From: JAAETI01 sp964195945
GTDB lineage: Bacteria; Actinomycetota; Acidimicrobiia; Spongiisociales; UBA5794
Assembly: GCA_964195945.1 (NCBI GenBank)
Contig: CAXMRC010000044.1
Coordinates: 1-43,911 of the forward strand
Reading direction: 5' to 3'
DNA length: 43,911 bases
Of the stretch, positions 1-6,961 are shown piece by piece. The first letter of the stretch is position 1. Every line of letters starts with the position of its first letter. The translations under genes and the position numbers were made by a program. The notes beneath the pieces were generated by a model. It ran no database searches. It was not told where the DNA came from and saw only the letters and a list, made by a program, of their open reading frames with translations.

Positions 1-183
1 TTCGAGGTAGTGGTTGTAGCGCATCCATCCGTCTGAACCATTGACGAGACGTATCTTGCCTGCGGGAGATTGAATGGTGAGGTCCCCATTGTCATGGCGC
101 ACCGTCTCTCGCAAGACCTCGTCAGATGGTCCATGCAAGGAACTTCCCGTGCTTCCTTGAATCTTGTCGTCGTGGTTCGTCAT
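1..183 (-). CDS. Hypothetical protein, N-terminal part (runs off the window)
   Basis: An open frame on the minus strand starts at an ATG at 183 and runs without a stop for 61 codons to the window edge. A purine-rich stretch (GGTGGAAG) lies just upstream of the ATG and could be its ribosome binding site. The protein begins MTNHDDKIQGSTGSSLHG and is hydrophilic, with no signal peptide or membrane segment. I do not recognise a family. The right end of the IS110-type element lies about 70 bp upstream, so the insertion may have displaced or supplied this gene's promoter. Codon use looks like its neighbours, but the short visible length makes the call moderate. Confidence 0.5.
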   Translation of the reverse strand, partial: MTNHDDKIQGSTGSSLHGPSDEVLRETVRHDNGDLTIQSPAGKIRLVNGSDGWMRYNHYLE

Positions 184-422
184 ACTTCCACCCTACGCCT
201 CACAAGGTGCTCCTCCAAGATCAGCCGTGCGCACACCTCCCACCCATATCGAAGCCTCTTTCTGTCAAGTGGTTGTTTTTGAGCGCGTGGGGTCTGGCCG
301 GGTTCCCGGCCGTGGTGTAGGTTTGGGGGTGGTCCGGGGTGACTTTTGTGGAAGAGCCGGTGATCAGGACGTGAGGCCGGCCACGCACGCTTTTTAGTCG
401 TTCCTGAGTGTCCCCCGGGCCG

Positions 423-1463
423 CTAACTGTTGTTGTGACGTTTCTGGTCGGCTACGAGCTGGCGGTAGATGACATCGGAGATGCGTCGTTTCAAGGCTCG
501 GAGCGCTTCCTTTTTGGTTTTGCCTTCGGCTTGTTTCTTGTTGTAGTAGACCCAGCCGATACTGGCGGGTTTGCTGATCTGGGCCATGGCAGCCATGTGA
601 ATGGCATGGTTGAGGACCCGGTTGCCTCGCATACTGAGACGATGTTTCTTGCTCCCACCCGAGGAGTACTCGATCGGAGCAGTCCCGTTGTAGGCGGCGT
701 AGTGGTCGGCGGTGGCGAACCTGCTGGGATCACCGGTGTATCCAATCACAAACGCCGCCACCATTGGACCAACCCCATACAGGTCAGTCAGAGTGCTATC
801 AGCCGCGGTGACTGCTTTACGGACCAGGGTCTTATTGGCCTTGATGTCCCGATCTAAGCGGCGGATGTCACCCAGATGCGTGTGGGCCATCCGACGGCGT
901 TGTTCACCAACCACATCTAAGAGGCGGATGCCCTGGAGCATTCGACTCGCTGCCTTGGCTGAGAGGTGTCGACCGTGCCCGCCTGGTTTCAATTGGGCCA
1001 ACACGGCATGGAGCCGGCACACTGCTTGGGTGCGGAGGGCGGTGAGTTCCTGGTGACGCTTGGCCAACATGCGTAACACCTGGCTGTAATCCTCTCGGTG
1101 CACGACCGCGAGGTTCGGTTGACGCAACGCCGCGATCGCAACTGCCCGAGCATCGTTGGGATCGTTCTTCTCCGAACGACCCGACGACAAGACACGGACT
1201 CGTGATGCCAGCACCGGCGGGACATCAACCACCCGTTCGCCCCGTGCAATCAGCTGCTGAGACAACAAATAGCCGAGTCCACCGGCAGCCTCAACACCCC
1301 ACAAGCGACCATCACCATCCAGCTCGTTCGCCCAATCCATCAGCTGATCAGTCTGGGAACGGTCAGCGGCGATAGTGATCTCACCCAACACCATTTCGGA
1401 TCCGTCGATGGCAACCGCCGTATGGGTTGCCTTATGCGGATCATTTCCAATCGTTGTGACCAT
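423..1463 (-). CDS. IS110-family transposase (DEDD recombinase)
   Basis: This 346-residue protein has the two-domain layout of IS110 transposases: an N-terminal RuvC-like DEDD domain and a C-terminal Tnp (Transposase_20) domain. The acidic residues are visible as the Asp of GNDPHK (about residue 8), the Glu of WGVEAAGG (about 58) and the Asp pair in NDPNDARAVA (about 100). The C-terminal domain has LYGVGPMVAAFVIGYTGD and the serine-bearing segment NGTAPIEYSSGGSKKHRLSM, where the family's catalytic Ser lies. The length is typical and no frameshift is seen, so the enzyme is probably intact. The ATG at 1463 follows GGGAGG by a workable spacing. Known members act with a bridge (seek) RNA encoded in the element's non-coding end. 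Confidence 0.95.
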   Translation of the reverse strand: MVTTIGNDPHKATHTAVAIDGSEMVLGEITIAADRSQTDQLMDWANELDGDGRLWGVEAAGGLGYLLSQQLIARGERVVDVPPVLASRVRVLSSGRSEKNDPNDARAVAIAALRQPNLAVVHREDYSQVLRMLAKRHQELTALRTQAVCRLHAVLAQLKPGGHGRHLSAKAASRMLQGIRLLDVVGEQRRRMAHTHLGDIRRLDRDIKANKTLVRKAVTAADSTLTDLYGVGPMVAAFVIGYTGDPSRFATADHYAAYNGTAPIEYSSGGSKKHRLSMRGNRVLNHAIHMAAMAQISKPASIGWVYYNKKQAEGKTKKEALRALKRRISDVIYRQLVADQKRHNNS

Positions 1464-1662
1464 CAGAAAACCTCCCTAGTCGGGGTCACGTGACGGCCAC
1501 GGTGGGCACTCCTGATCACAACAGACGATTGCCTCTGGCGTTCGCCTCTTTCGAGCCACACCATGGCCTAGGTCCCGACGGGTCGACAGTTCGTTACAAA
1601 GACAACCAACAATCAGCTGCCAGGCACATCGAGAGCCAAACCCGTCGAGACCCTGAGGCTAC
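1464..1662 (-). ncRNA. Candidate IS110 bridge RNA / left-end leader
   Basis: About 200 bp with no convincing reading frame separates the presumed left end of the IS from the transposase start. In the IS110 subgroup this position and size match the bridge RNA, which base-pairs with donor and target DNA to direct recombination. The sequence can form internal stems, for example the complementary GGTCCCGACGGGTCGAC area around 1571-1587 and GTCGAGACC around 1644-1652. I cannot define the target-binding and donor-binding loops without a covariance model or a second insertion. The element could instead carry its RNA in the 3' non-coding part (about 260-422), as IS1111-type members do. Confidence 0.35.
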
Positions 1663-1703
1663 GAGACAAACCACCCCGTAGCACCACCCCCATCATCAAT
1701 CAG

Positions 1704-1794
1704 GCACTTCGGAGTGCGGTTACATCCGCCAACCTTCAGCGCCCTTATTCGAACGTTACCGCGATCAAGTTCACGATTGAGGTGGCGGCCTAGC
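1704..1794 (+). repeat. Stem-loop repeat, copy R1
   Basis: The copy opens with a perfect hairpin, GCACT-TCGG-AGTGC (1704-1717), and continues into an 84-bp block (1711-1794) that recurs at 2098 and 2737 and in deleted form at 5588. By hand count R1 and R3 agree at 67 of 84 positions without a gap. Conserved cores are AACCTTCAGC, GCGATC and TCACGAT. It lies between the IS110 element and the 3' end of the Cys-rich protein gene. No family is recognised. Confidence 0.75.
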
Positions 1795-1815
1795 TCTCTC
1801 CGAAACGAGACGAGG

Positions 1816-2097
1816 TCACGCTTCGATGTGAGCGATGCTGGGCTTGTCGGGTCTACCCGGACAATACGGACAGCTTCGATCCCCACATGCACTCTCAAGC
1901 CACTCGTCACAAGTCGGGCAGTATGCAGCGTCATAGAAATCGCAGTAGATCGGCACCCGGCCACAGGTCCCGTGAGGTTCCGAAAGCTCAACACCGTCAA
2001 TGTGGTCAGCCACGTGGTGAATAGATGCCGGCTGGCTCAGATGACCGAGCGGTCTGATCCCATCGTCCATAGGCCCATGATGCCCGGCCTCATTCAC
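1816..2097 (-). CDS. Small Cys-rich (zinc-ribbon-like) hypothetical protein
   Basis: This 93-residue frame ends in a cysteine-dense segment: YCPTCDEWLES, then CGDRSCPYCPGRPDKPS. Two CxxC pairs plus further cysteines suggest a bound zinc ion, although no named zinc-ribbon family is recognised. The longest start is a GTG at 2097, which abuts repeat R2. An internal ATG at 2070 is an alternative, and neither has a strong Shine-Dalgarno, so the first 10 residues are uncertain. The gene lies between repeats R1 and R2 on the same strand as the DoxX-like gene. The organised Cys pattern argues that it is real rather than a chance frame. Its function is unknown. Confidence 0.55.
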   Translation of the reverse strand: MNEAGHHGPMDDGIRPLGHLSQPASIHHVADHIDGVELSEPHGTCGRVPIYCDFYDAAYCPTCDEWLESACGDRSCPYCPGRPDKPSIAHIEA

Positions 2098-2181
2098 CGA
2101 TGCGAGTTACGTCCGCAGAGCCTCAGCACCCCTGCGCAAACCTTCCCGCGATCAGGTTTGTGATTGAGGTTGCTGCGTAGG
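2098..2181 (+). repeat. Stem-loop repeat, copy R2
   Basis: This is the second copy of the 84-bp block. Apart from a 1-nt shift in its first ten bases, it matches R3 at about 57 of the remaining 74 positions. It shares CTCAGCACCCCTG, ACCTTCCCGCGATC and GATTGAGGT. The leading hairpin is degenerate (CTCAT ... ATGCGAG). Its right part overlaps the last codons and stop (2152-2154) of the DoxX-like gene, so the repeat supplies that protein's C-terminal residues. Confidence 0.75.
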
Positions 2182-2688
2182 GCCGAAAACGGACCCGCTC
2201 TCGTCCATCGACTCAAGGACGTCGGGATCGTCGATTAGTCCACCGCCACGGACCGTTGCCCCGATTGTGAGGGCGGCTGTCACCAGCACGATGTTCTTGA
2301 GAATGTACTGACCTTCAAGCGTCGGCACGAACGCTCTCGACCACGTCACGTCCGGGAACAGGAAGAGCGGGGTCACCGCCCCCAGCATCTGGCCAACCAG
2401 CAGCAGCAGGGTGAAGCGCATCAACTTGCCTGTGATCAGTCCGATCCCGATCACCGTTTCGAGGATCGCCAACAGGACGCGGGCAAGATCCCCGTCTACC
2501 AGGCCAAACGAAAGCCGATCAATCGTCTCGGTGGCAAGCTGGTCGGCGGGACTCAGACCGGGCCAGAATTTGAGCGCACCGAACCAGAAGAAGACGAGCC
2601 CGACACTGATACGGAGGAGAGTCAATCCGTGCTCTGCAAGCCAGTGGGTTATGCGGCGGTCGATCACCTGAAATGCAGTTTGATTCAT
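2152..2688 (-). CDS. DoxX-like four-helix membrane protein
   Basis: This 178-residue protein shows the pattern of small DoxX or DUF417/YkgB-like membrane proteins. A first helix contains LRISVGLVFFWFGALKFWPG and the SPADQLA loop follows. Helices then run over about residues 68-88 (VLLAILETVIGIGLITGKL), 92-110 (LLLLVGQMLGAVTPLFLF) and 128-146 (YILKNIVLVTAALTIGATV). The LEGQYILKN segment before the last helix is typical of the family. Members have been linked to redox balance or thiosulfate oxidation, but this one's role cannot be read from context. The stop codon lies inside repeat R2 and the start is 49 bp from R3, so the gene is boxed between two repeat copies. The ATG at 2688 is the natural start. 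Confidence 0.8.
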   Translation of the reverse strand: MNQTAFQVIDRRITHWLAEHGLTLLRISVGLVFFWFGALKFWPGLSPADQLATETIDRLSFGLVDGDLARVLLAILETVIGIGLITGKLMRFTLLLLVGQMLGAVTPLFLFPDVTWSRAFVPTLEGQYILKNIVLVTAALTIGATVRGGGLIDDPDVLESMDESGSVFGPTQQPQSQT

Positions 2689-2723
2689 CTCGCAACGATA
2701 TCGCGCTTGCGAAGCGGCGAACG

Positions 2724-2820
2724 CCGTTCTCGGAACGGGGCGCGGCCACGTCCGCGAACCTTCAGCACCCCTGTTTGAACCTTCCCGCGATCCGGTTCAC
2801 GATCGAGGTAGCTGCCTAGC
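2724..2820 (+). repeat. Stem-loop repeat, copy R3
   Basis: The copy begins with the hairpin CCGTTC-TCG-GAACGG (2724-2738), followed by the 84-bp block at 2737-2820. It is the copy closest to an apparent consensus, with ACGTCCGCGAACCTTCAGC, GAACCTTCCCGCGATC and GATCGAGGTAGCTGCCTAGC. It lies in the gap between the divergent DoxX-like gene and the sigma factor operon, so it may also sit within their 5' regions. Confidence 0.75.
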
Positions 2821-2945
2821 AACATCCGACCGCTCGGGATTGGCCGGATATGGGTGGGGCAATTTTCGGCGATTGCGGAGATTTCTGGATTGGTGGTCAC
2901 ATTTGTGGGGTCTGATGCGTCATAGTGGTTAGAGAGGAGCCAACC

Positions 2946-3443
2946 GTGGCGCACGGGGTCACATCTCGCCTTGATCAGACGGACACGAGTCTGATTTCTG
3001 GCTTGTATCCGCAGCTGCGGTCGTTCGCGTCGGTGGTGGCTCCGGTTCATGAGGACCCGAATGATCTGGTGCAGGAGGCGCTGTTGCGGGCGTTGCGTCG
3101 GGGACCGTTGTGCGAGTTGGAGTATCCGAAGGCGTATCTACGGGCCACGATCTACCACCTTGCGGTGTCGTCGCGTCGGCGCTGGGCAACGCAGCAGCGC
3201 GGTCTGGTTCAGATTGCTGCGAAGGTCGAGGCACCGCAGGACCCGTGGCAGGTCTGCGAGTTGCTGCGGCTCGCTCCCAGGGCGCGTGCCGTTCTCTATC
3301 TGCACGTGATTGAGGGCCTGCCGTACCACGAGATCGGCGGCCTGTTGGGTTGTACGGCGGTGTCGGCGCGCAAGACGGCGTCGCGGGCAAAGCGGCGCCT
3401 TCGTCGCCTGCTCGCTGAGGAGGTCGATGATGCGACAGCTTGA
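2946..3443 (+). CDS. ECF-type RNA polymerase sigma factor
   Basis: This 165-residue protein has sigma region 2 over about residues 17-80 (LYPQLRSFASVV, then DPNDLVQEALLRALRRG with the acidic region 2.2 pattern). It has region 4 over about 110-158 (LAPRARAVLYLHVIEGLPYHEIGGLLGC, then the helix-turn-helix TAVSARKTASRAKRRLRRLL). This is the compact sigma2-sigma4 architecture of ECF factors that direct RNA polymerase to a small regulon. The GTG at 2946 is preferred over a longer GTG at 2925 because GAGAGGAG sits six bases before it. The gene overlaps the next one by 14 bp, and that gene encodes a one-pass membrane protein. This arrangement suggests a sigma and membrane anti-sigma pair. Repeat R3 lies about 125 bp upstream. 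Confidence 0.88.
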   Translation: MAHGVTSRLDQTDTSLISGLYPQLRSFASVVAPVHEDPNDLVQEALLRALRRGPLCELEYPKAYLRATIYHLAVSSRRRWATQQRGLVQIAAKVEAPQDPWQVCELLRLAPRARAVLYLHVIEGLPYHEIGGLLGCTAVSARKTASRAKRRLRRLLAEEVDDATA

Positions 3444-4533
3444 ACACGCACTTGGTCTCCTTGCGGAACGTGGCGAACCGATACCCGTCGATGTGCTGGT
3501 GGGGCGTCTCGAAGCACAACTCGCCGCAGATGGAACCGCGCCGGATACGGTCACCGCAGGAGAACAAGACGTGCCGTCAGGACCGACGGTACGCGATGGG
3601 CTCGGTACGGGGCGGCGTCGGAATCCGTGGCGTGGACCGTTGATCGCCGCTGGGACTGCCGCAGCGATCCTCGTGGTCGTCTCGGTGTCGATGTTCTTCC
3701 TCAGTGACGGCACCGGTGAGGTGATCATCCAGCCCGCGGCAACAACCACGATGCCAGCGATCCCGGATGACCCCACCGTAGTACCGGCATCGATCGATGT
3801 GACGTGGTCGTACCAGGGCACGGTCGACGATTGGCTGACCGAGCCCGTGATGTTGGATGGTGGGTACTACGCCACCCGCAAAGGACTCGGCGACGATACC
3901 CGGGCGAATGAGGACGGTCTCATCGAAGGAACCATCGAAGAGGTCGGTGAGGTGTGGACATCGCTGGACGGTGTGACCTGGATACCAGCCGTGGAAGGTG
4001 AACGGCCGCCGCCCGCATCGCCCGACACGCCAACCGATGGGGCTGCGGTTGTCGTGAGGCGCAATCCAATAGGAGATCAGTACGGCATGCTCGTCGCCGA
4101 GGGGCTGTGGGCGACGAGCGACGGGACAGCGTGGCGCGAAATCGCGCTGCGACCGTCGGAGGACAACTGGATACCGTGGGTCGCGACAGGCGAGTTCGGC
4201 TGGGTCGTCTACTCGCCGCCAAGGGAGGCGACTGGCTCGGCCGATGGGAGAAGCAGCTTCCAGGGCTGGCGGCATGGGAACCTCGGCCTGTGGTACACCC
4301 CGGACACCGAAACCTGGTTCGAGGTGACCGACCTCGGCCCCCTCGCTGACGCCGTCTACAACCTTGGAGAGGTCGCCGTCCTCGACACCGCCATGATCGT
4401 CCGCGACACCGACATCCTCGTGTATGTCCACATCGCCAAGAGCGGCGCCTACGGGATCATGAGTAGTCCCCACACCGAAATCTGGCGACTCGACCTATCG
4501 CCGGGAGAACCCGCAGAAGGGAAACAGACATGA
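3430..4533 (+). CDS. Single-pass membrane protein, probable sigma-factor partner
   Basis: This 367-residue protein has a cytoplasmic N-terminus of about 65 residues, one transmembrane helix near residues 70-92 (GPLIAAGTAAAILVVVSVSMFFL region) and a large extracytoplasmic part. The outer part has repeated WTSLDGVTW, WATSDGTAW and WYTPDTETW units, a pattern often seen in beta-propeller-like or exo-sialidase-type repeats. No zinc-containing anti-sigma motif (HxxxCxxC) is visible in the N-terminus. ATG 3430 is chosen for its spacing from GAGGAGG; an adjacent in-frame ATG at 3427 is equally possible. Operon position directly after an ECF sigma gene suggests it anchors or senses for that factor. 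That role is inferred, not shown by a motif. Confidence 0.75.
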   Translation: MRQLEHALGLLAERGEPIPVDVLVGRLEAQLAADGTAPDTVTAGEQDVPSGPTVRDGLGTGRRRNPWRGPLIAAGTAAAILVVVSVSMFFLSDGTGEVIIQPAATTTMPAIPDDPTVVPASIDVTWSYQGTVDDWLTEPVMLDGGYYATRKGLGDDTRANEDGLIEGTIEEVGEVWTSLDGVTWIPAVEGERPPPASPDTPTDGAAVVVRRNPIGDQYGMLVAEGLWATSDGTAWREIALRPSEDNWIPWVATGEFGWVVYSPPREATGSADGRSSFQGWRHGNLGLWYTPDTETWFEVTDLGPLADAVYNLGEVAVLDTAMIVRDTDILVYVHIAKSGAYGIMSSPHTEIWRLDLSPGEPAEGKQT

Positions 4534-5534
4534 GCAGAAGGATCTTGCCGTTGGCGTTCGTGGTTGTGCTGCTGTTGCCTGCATGCAGCGATTCCACTGA
4601 TGAGGCTGCGGACACGACACTTGTCCCGACGACAACCGCAGCGGCGACCACAACCGCCACGGCCCCGGCGACGACTGCTGCTCCCACCACAACGGCGGTT
4701 GCGGCGACGACGACGACGGTCGATCCTGCTCGCCTCCCAGATCCGGTGGCGATGGAACAGCTTGTGCGTGACTACTGCTCGGAGTGGCCTGACGTTGCGG
4801 GCTTCCTTGCCGAGGACGTCTCGTTTGCTGATGTTCCCGGCGATGGCTGGGTTGCACCGGGTGCGTACGGGATGTTTTGCTACGTCCAGGAGGTCGATGA
4901 AGGAATCGTGCTCGGACGCAGTGACGTGACAGCCGCTCTCGACGCCACCGGACTCTCCGAGATCGACTGCGGTGGTCCTTCCGTCATATCCGGCGATTGG
5001 ATAGCGGTCCCCGTCTCAGCGTCGAGATCCGACGGCACCGGCGAGGAAGGCATCTGGGTCCTGCGCATCGTCAACGACAAGATCGGGTGGCAACTCAACT
5101 ACGCCACCGACACAACCCAAGTGTCGCCGGCAGCGACCGGACCGGACCCGGCAATCGAGACCGAAACCCGAGGCTTCTGCGCCCTGTTCGAAGGCACCGG
5201 ATATGTCCGCAGCGCACCCGACGTGATAGCCGCCATGACCGACAACGCCGCAATCCACAACATTCCCAACAGCCTCCACTGCACCGGCGGAGCCGACGGA
5301 ATCGAGGATGACGTCGGCTCCTATACGCGAGACGACATCATCGGCTGCGGAGCCGTCACCACGAACGGCCAATGGTCCGCACAGGCGTCAACCATCGAGA
5401 ACCCGACAATCAACCTCGGACTCGTCGGCATCCTCGTCCGTCAACACATCGACGGGAAGATCCACCGGCAATACAACCAATACACCCAGACCTCCGGCAC
5501 CGGAAACTGGGGCCTCCACTTCGAAGACGAGTAG
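4530..5534 (+). CDS. Secreted lipoprotein with Thr/Ala-rich linker
   Basis: This 334-residue protein begins with a lipoprotein signal: MSRRILPLAF, a hydrophobic core, and the lipobox LLPAC with Cys at about residue 19. A linker of about 45 residues almost entirely of Thr, Ala and Pro follows, probably spanning the cell wall. The body contains two related halves (about residues 70-200 and 210-334), each starting with a Cys-containing helix (VRDYCSEWPDVAGFLAED, then TRGFCALFEGTGYV). They could be tandem NTF2/SnoaL-like folds. The start codon overlaps the previous stop by 4 bp (ATGA), so it is translationally coupled to the sigma-factor partner. It may be the outer sensor or a target of that system. 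Its molecular function is unknown. Confidence 0.75.
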   Translation: MSRRILPLAFVVVLLLPACSDSTDEAADTTLVPTTTAAATTTATAPATTAAPTTTAVAATTTTVDPARLPDPVAMEQLVRDYCSEWPDVAGFLAEDVSFADVPGDGWVAPGAYGMFCYVQEVDEGIVLGRSDVTAALDATGLSEIDCGGPSVISGDWIAVPVSASRSDGTGEEGIWVLRIVNDKIGWQLNYATDTTQVSPAATGPDPAIETETRGFCALFEGTGYVRSAPDVIAAMTDNAAIHNIPNSLHCTGGADGIEDDVGSYTRDDIIGCGAVTTNGQWSAQASTIENPTINLGLVGILVRQHIDGKIHRQYNQYTQTSGTGNWGLHFEDE

Positions 5535-5581
5535 CACAAACCAACAGTCACACCACCGACAGAGCCGCCCGCTCATCGCAT

Positions 5582-5652
5582 CACCTCGGGGTGCGGTCAT
5601 GTCCCCATGCCCTCAGCGCCACTGACCTTCCCATCCGAGGCGCTGCTCGACG
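5582..5652 (+). repeat. Stem-loop repeat, copy R4 (internally deleted)
   Basis: Just downstream of the lipoprotein operon, the hairpin CACC-TCGG-GGTG (5582-5593) leads into GGTGCGGTCATGTCCCC. By hand count it matches R1 at 29 of 39 positions. After the TCAGCGCC core it appears shortened: ACCTTCCC and then CGAGG...GCTGC are present, but the segment between them is missing. It is in the same orientation as R1-R3, about 2.8 kb from R3. Confidence 0.55.
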
Positions 5653-5758
5653 GTGCCTACTCAGTGGACGACGACGAATCCGCCGCTTTAGCGTGGGCAT
5701 AGAGTTAGTCGGCAGATCAGTGCCAACGGACCGGCGCAGTCAGCAGCAAGGAAGAGGC

Positions 5759-6961
5759 ATGCAAGTATTCGTTGTCGGCACCCGCGACACAAAGGCAGAC
5801 GAACTCGATTACGTGGCCGGATTGATCAACGCCGCCGGCTGTGAAGTGGTGAGCGTCGACGTTGGGACATTGAGCGATGGCGCAGGCGCCGATGTCACCC
5901 CACGCGAGGTGGCGGCGTTTCATCCACACGGTGCGGACGCAGTCGCCGCCGGCGACCGCGGAAGTGCGGTTGCGGCAATGTCGCTGGCTCTGATCAACTA
6001 CCTCACGAACCTCGGTGCCGAGCGGATCGGTGGTGTCATCGGTCTCGGCGGCTCCGGCGGTACCTCGCTGATCACCGCCGCGATGCGGGCGCTACCGGTC
6101 GGTGTCCCCAAACTGATGGTCTCCACGGTTGCCTCGGGCAACGTAGCCCCGTATGTGGGCCCGACCGACATCACGATGATGTACTCGGTCACCGACATCG
6201 CCGGGATGAACCGCATCTCGCGTCGGGTGCTCGCCAACGCCGCTCACGCTATTGCCGGGATGGCATCGATGCCCGTCCCGACCGCGGCCAACGACAAGCC
6301 CGCCGTCGGCCTCACCATGTTTGGCGTGACCACGCCCCTCGTGATGTCACTTGTCGAATCACTCGAGGACACATACGAGCCGCTGGTGTTCCATGCCACC
6401 GGCACCGGGGGCCAGTCGATGGAGAAGCTGGTCGACTCCGACATGGTCGTGGCGGTGCTCGACATGACGACCACCGAGGTCGCCGATCACATCGTCGGCG
6501 GCATCATGTCTGCCGGCCAGGGACGTATGGACGCCATCGCCAGGACTGGGATCCCATACGTTGGCTCGGTAGGGGCGCTTGACATGGTGAATTTCGGAGC
6601 ACTCGACACCGTGCCCGCGGAGTTCCGCGACCGGAATCTCTATGTGCACAACAGTGCGACAACGCTGATGAGGACGACAGCGGAGGAGAACCAACAGTTC
6701 GGAGAGTTCATCGCAACGAAACTCAACGCCATGACCGGCCCGGTCCGGTTCCTGCTCCCCGAAGGTGGCGTGTCGCTGATCGATGCACCGGGACAGCCCT
6801 TCCACGACCCGGCTGCCGATGATGCTCTCTTTATCGCCATCGAGGCCGGCGTTGCGGCACCGAATGTCGAGATTCAACGGATTTCATCCAACATCAACGA
6901 CCCGGAGTTTGCGGCGGCGACGCTTGCCGCTTTCTCAGAAGTAATGGAGGCAAAGCAATGA
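5759..6961 (+). CDS. Tm-1-like (UPF0261) ATP-binding domain protein
   Basis: This 400-residue protein matches the Tm-1/UPF0261 family. An N-terminal Rossmann-like half has VGTRDTKADELDYV (residues 5-18) and a phosphate-binding stretch GLGGSGGTSLITAAMRALP at about 95-113, followed by STVASGNVAPYVGPTDI and the C-terminal half from about 185 onward. Tomato Tm-1 has this ATP-binding domain fused to a PEP-hydrolase-like TIM barrel. Here the barrel is the next gene, joined by a 4-bp ATGA overlap, so the two products very likely act together. The ATG at 5759 follows AGGAAGAGG. A longer in-frame start exists far upstream but would cross repeat R4 and the lipoprotein gene. The chemical reaction is not established for the family. 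Confidence 0.88.
   Translation: MQVFVVGTRDTKADELDYVAGLINAAGCEVVSVDVGTLSDGAGADVTPREVAAFHPHGADAVAAGDRGSAVAAMSLALINYLTNLGAERIGGVIGLGGSGGTSLITAAMRALPVGVPKLMVSTVASGNVAPYVGPTDITMMYSVTDIAGMNRISRRVLANAAHAIAGMASMPVPTAANDKPAVGLTMFGVTTPLVMSLVESLEDTYEPLVFHATGTGGQSMEKLVDSDMVVAVLDMTTTEVADHIVGGIMSAGQGRMDAIARTGIPYVGSVGALDMVNFGALDTVPAEFRDRNLYVHNSATTLMRTTAEENQQFGEFIATKLNAMTGPVRFLLPEGGVSLIDAPGQPFHDPAADDALFIAIEAGVAAPNVEIQRISSNINDPEFAAATLAAFSEVMEAKQ

Larger units (their letters stand above)
250..1675 (-). mobile_element. IS110-family insertion sequence (ends estimated)
   Basis: The element consists of one DEDD-type transposase gene flanked by about 170 bp (3' side) and about 210 bp (5' side) of non-coding DNA, for a total near 1.4 kb, normal for IS110. 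IS110 elements lack long terminal inverted repeats, so the ends cannot be fixed from one copy. A TTGACA box on the minus strand at 268-263 fits the outward -35 box that IS110-family right ends carry. In the circular intermediate it joins a -10 in the left end, for which TAGCCT at 1661-1656 is a candidate. The 3' non-coding side also contains a strong hairpin, GGCCGGG-TT-CCCGGCC, near 296-311. The boundaries given may be off by tens of bases. Confidence 0.7.

Noticed and set aside
1704..2820. Integron cassette array with attC sites
   Set aside because: Although the repeats border single genes, none has the attC core pair RYYYAAC / GTTRRRY or long complementary ends, and no integrase is visible.
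2737..2820. Conserved minus-strand peptide (NREPDRGKV-like) as a gene
   Set aside because: All three full copies keep a related frame, but no copy has its own start, ribosome binding site or family match, so it is reported as a repeat only.
3138..4473. Long open frames on the minus strand opposite the sigma factor operon
   Set aside because: These mirror the high third-position GC of the real plus-strand genes and show no family motif or good start.
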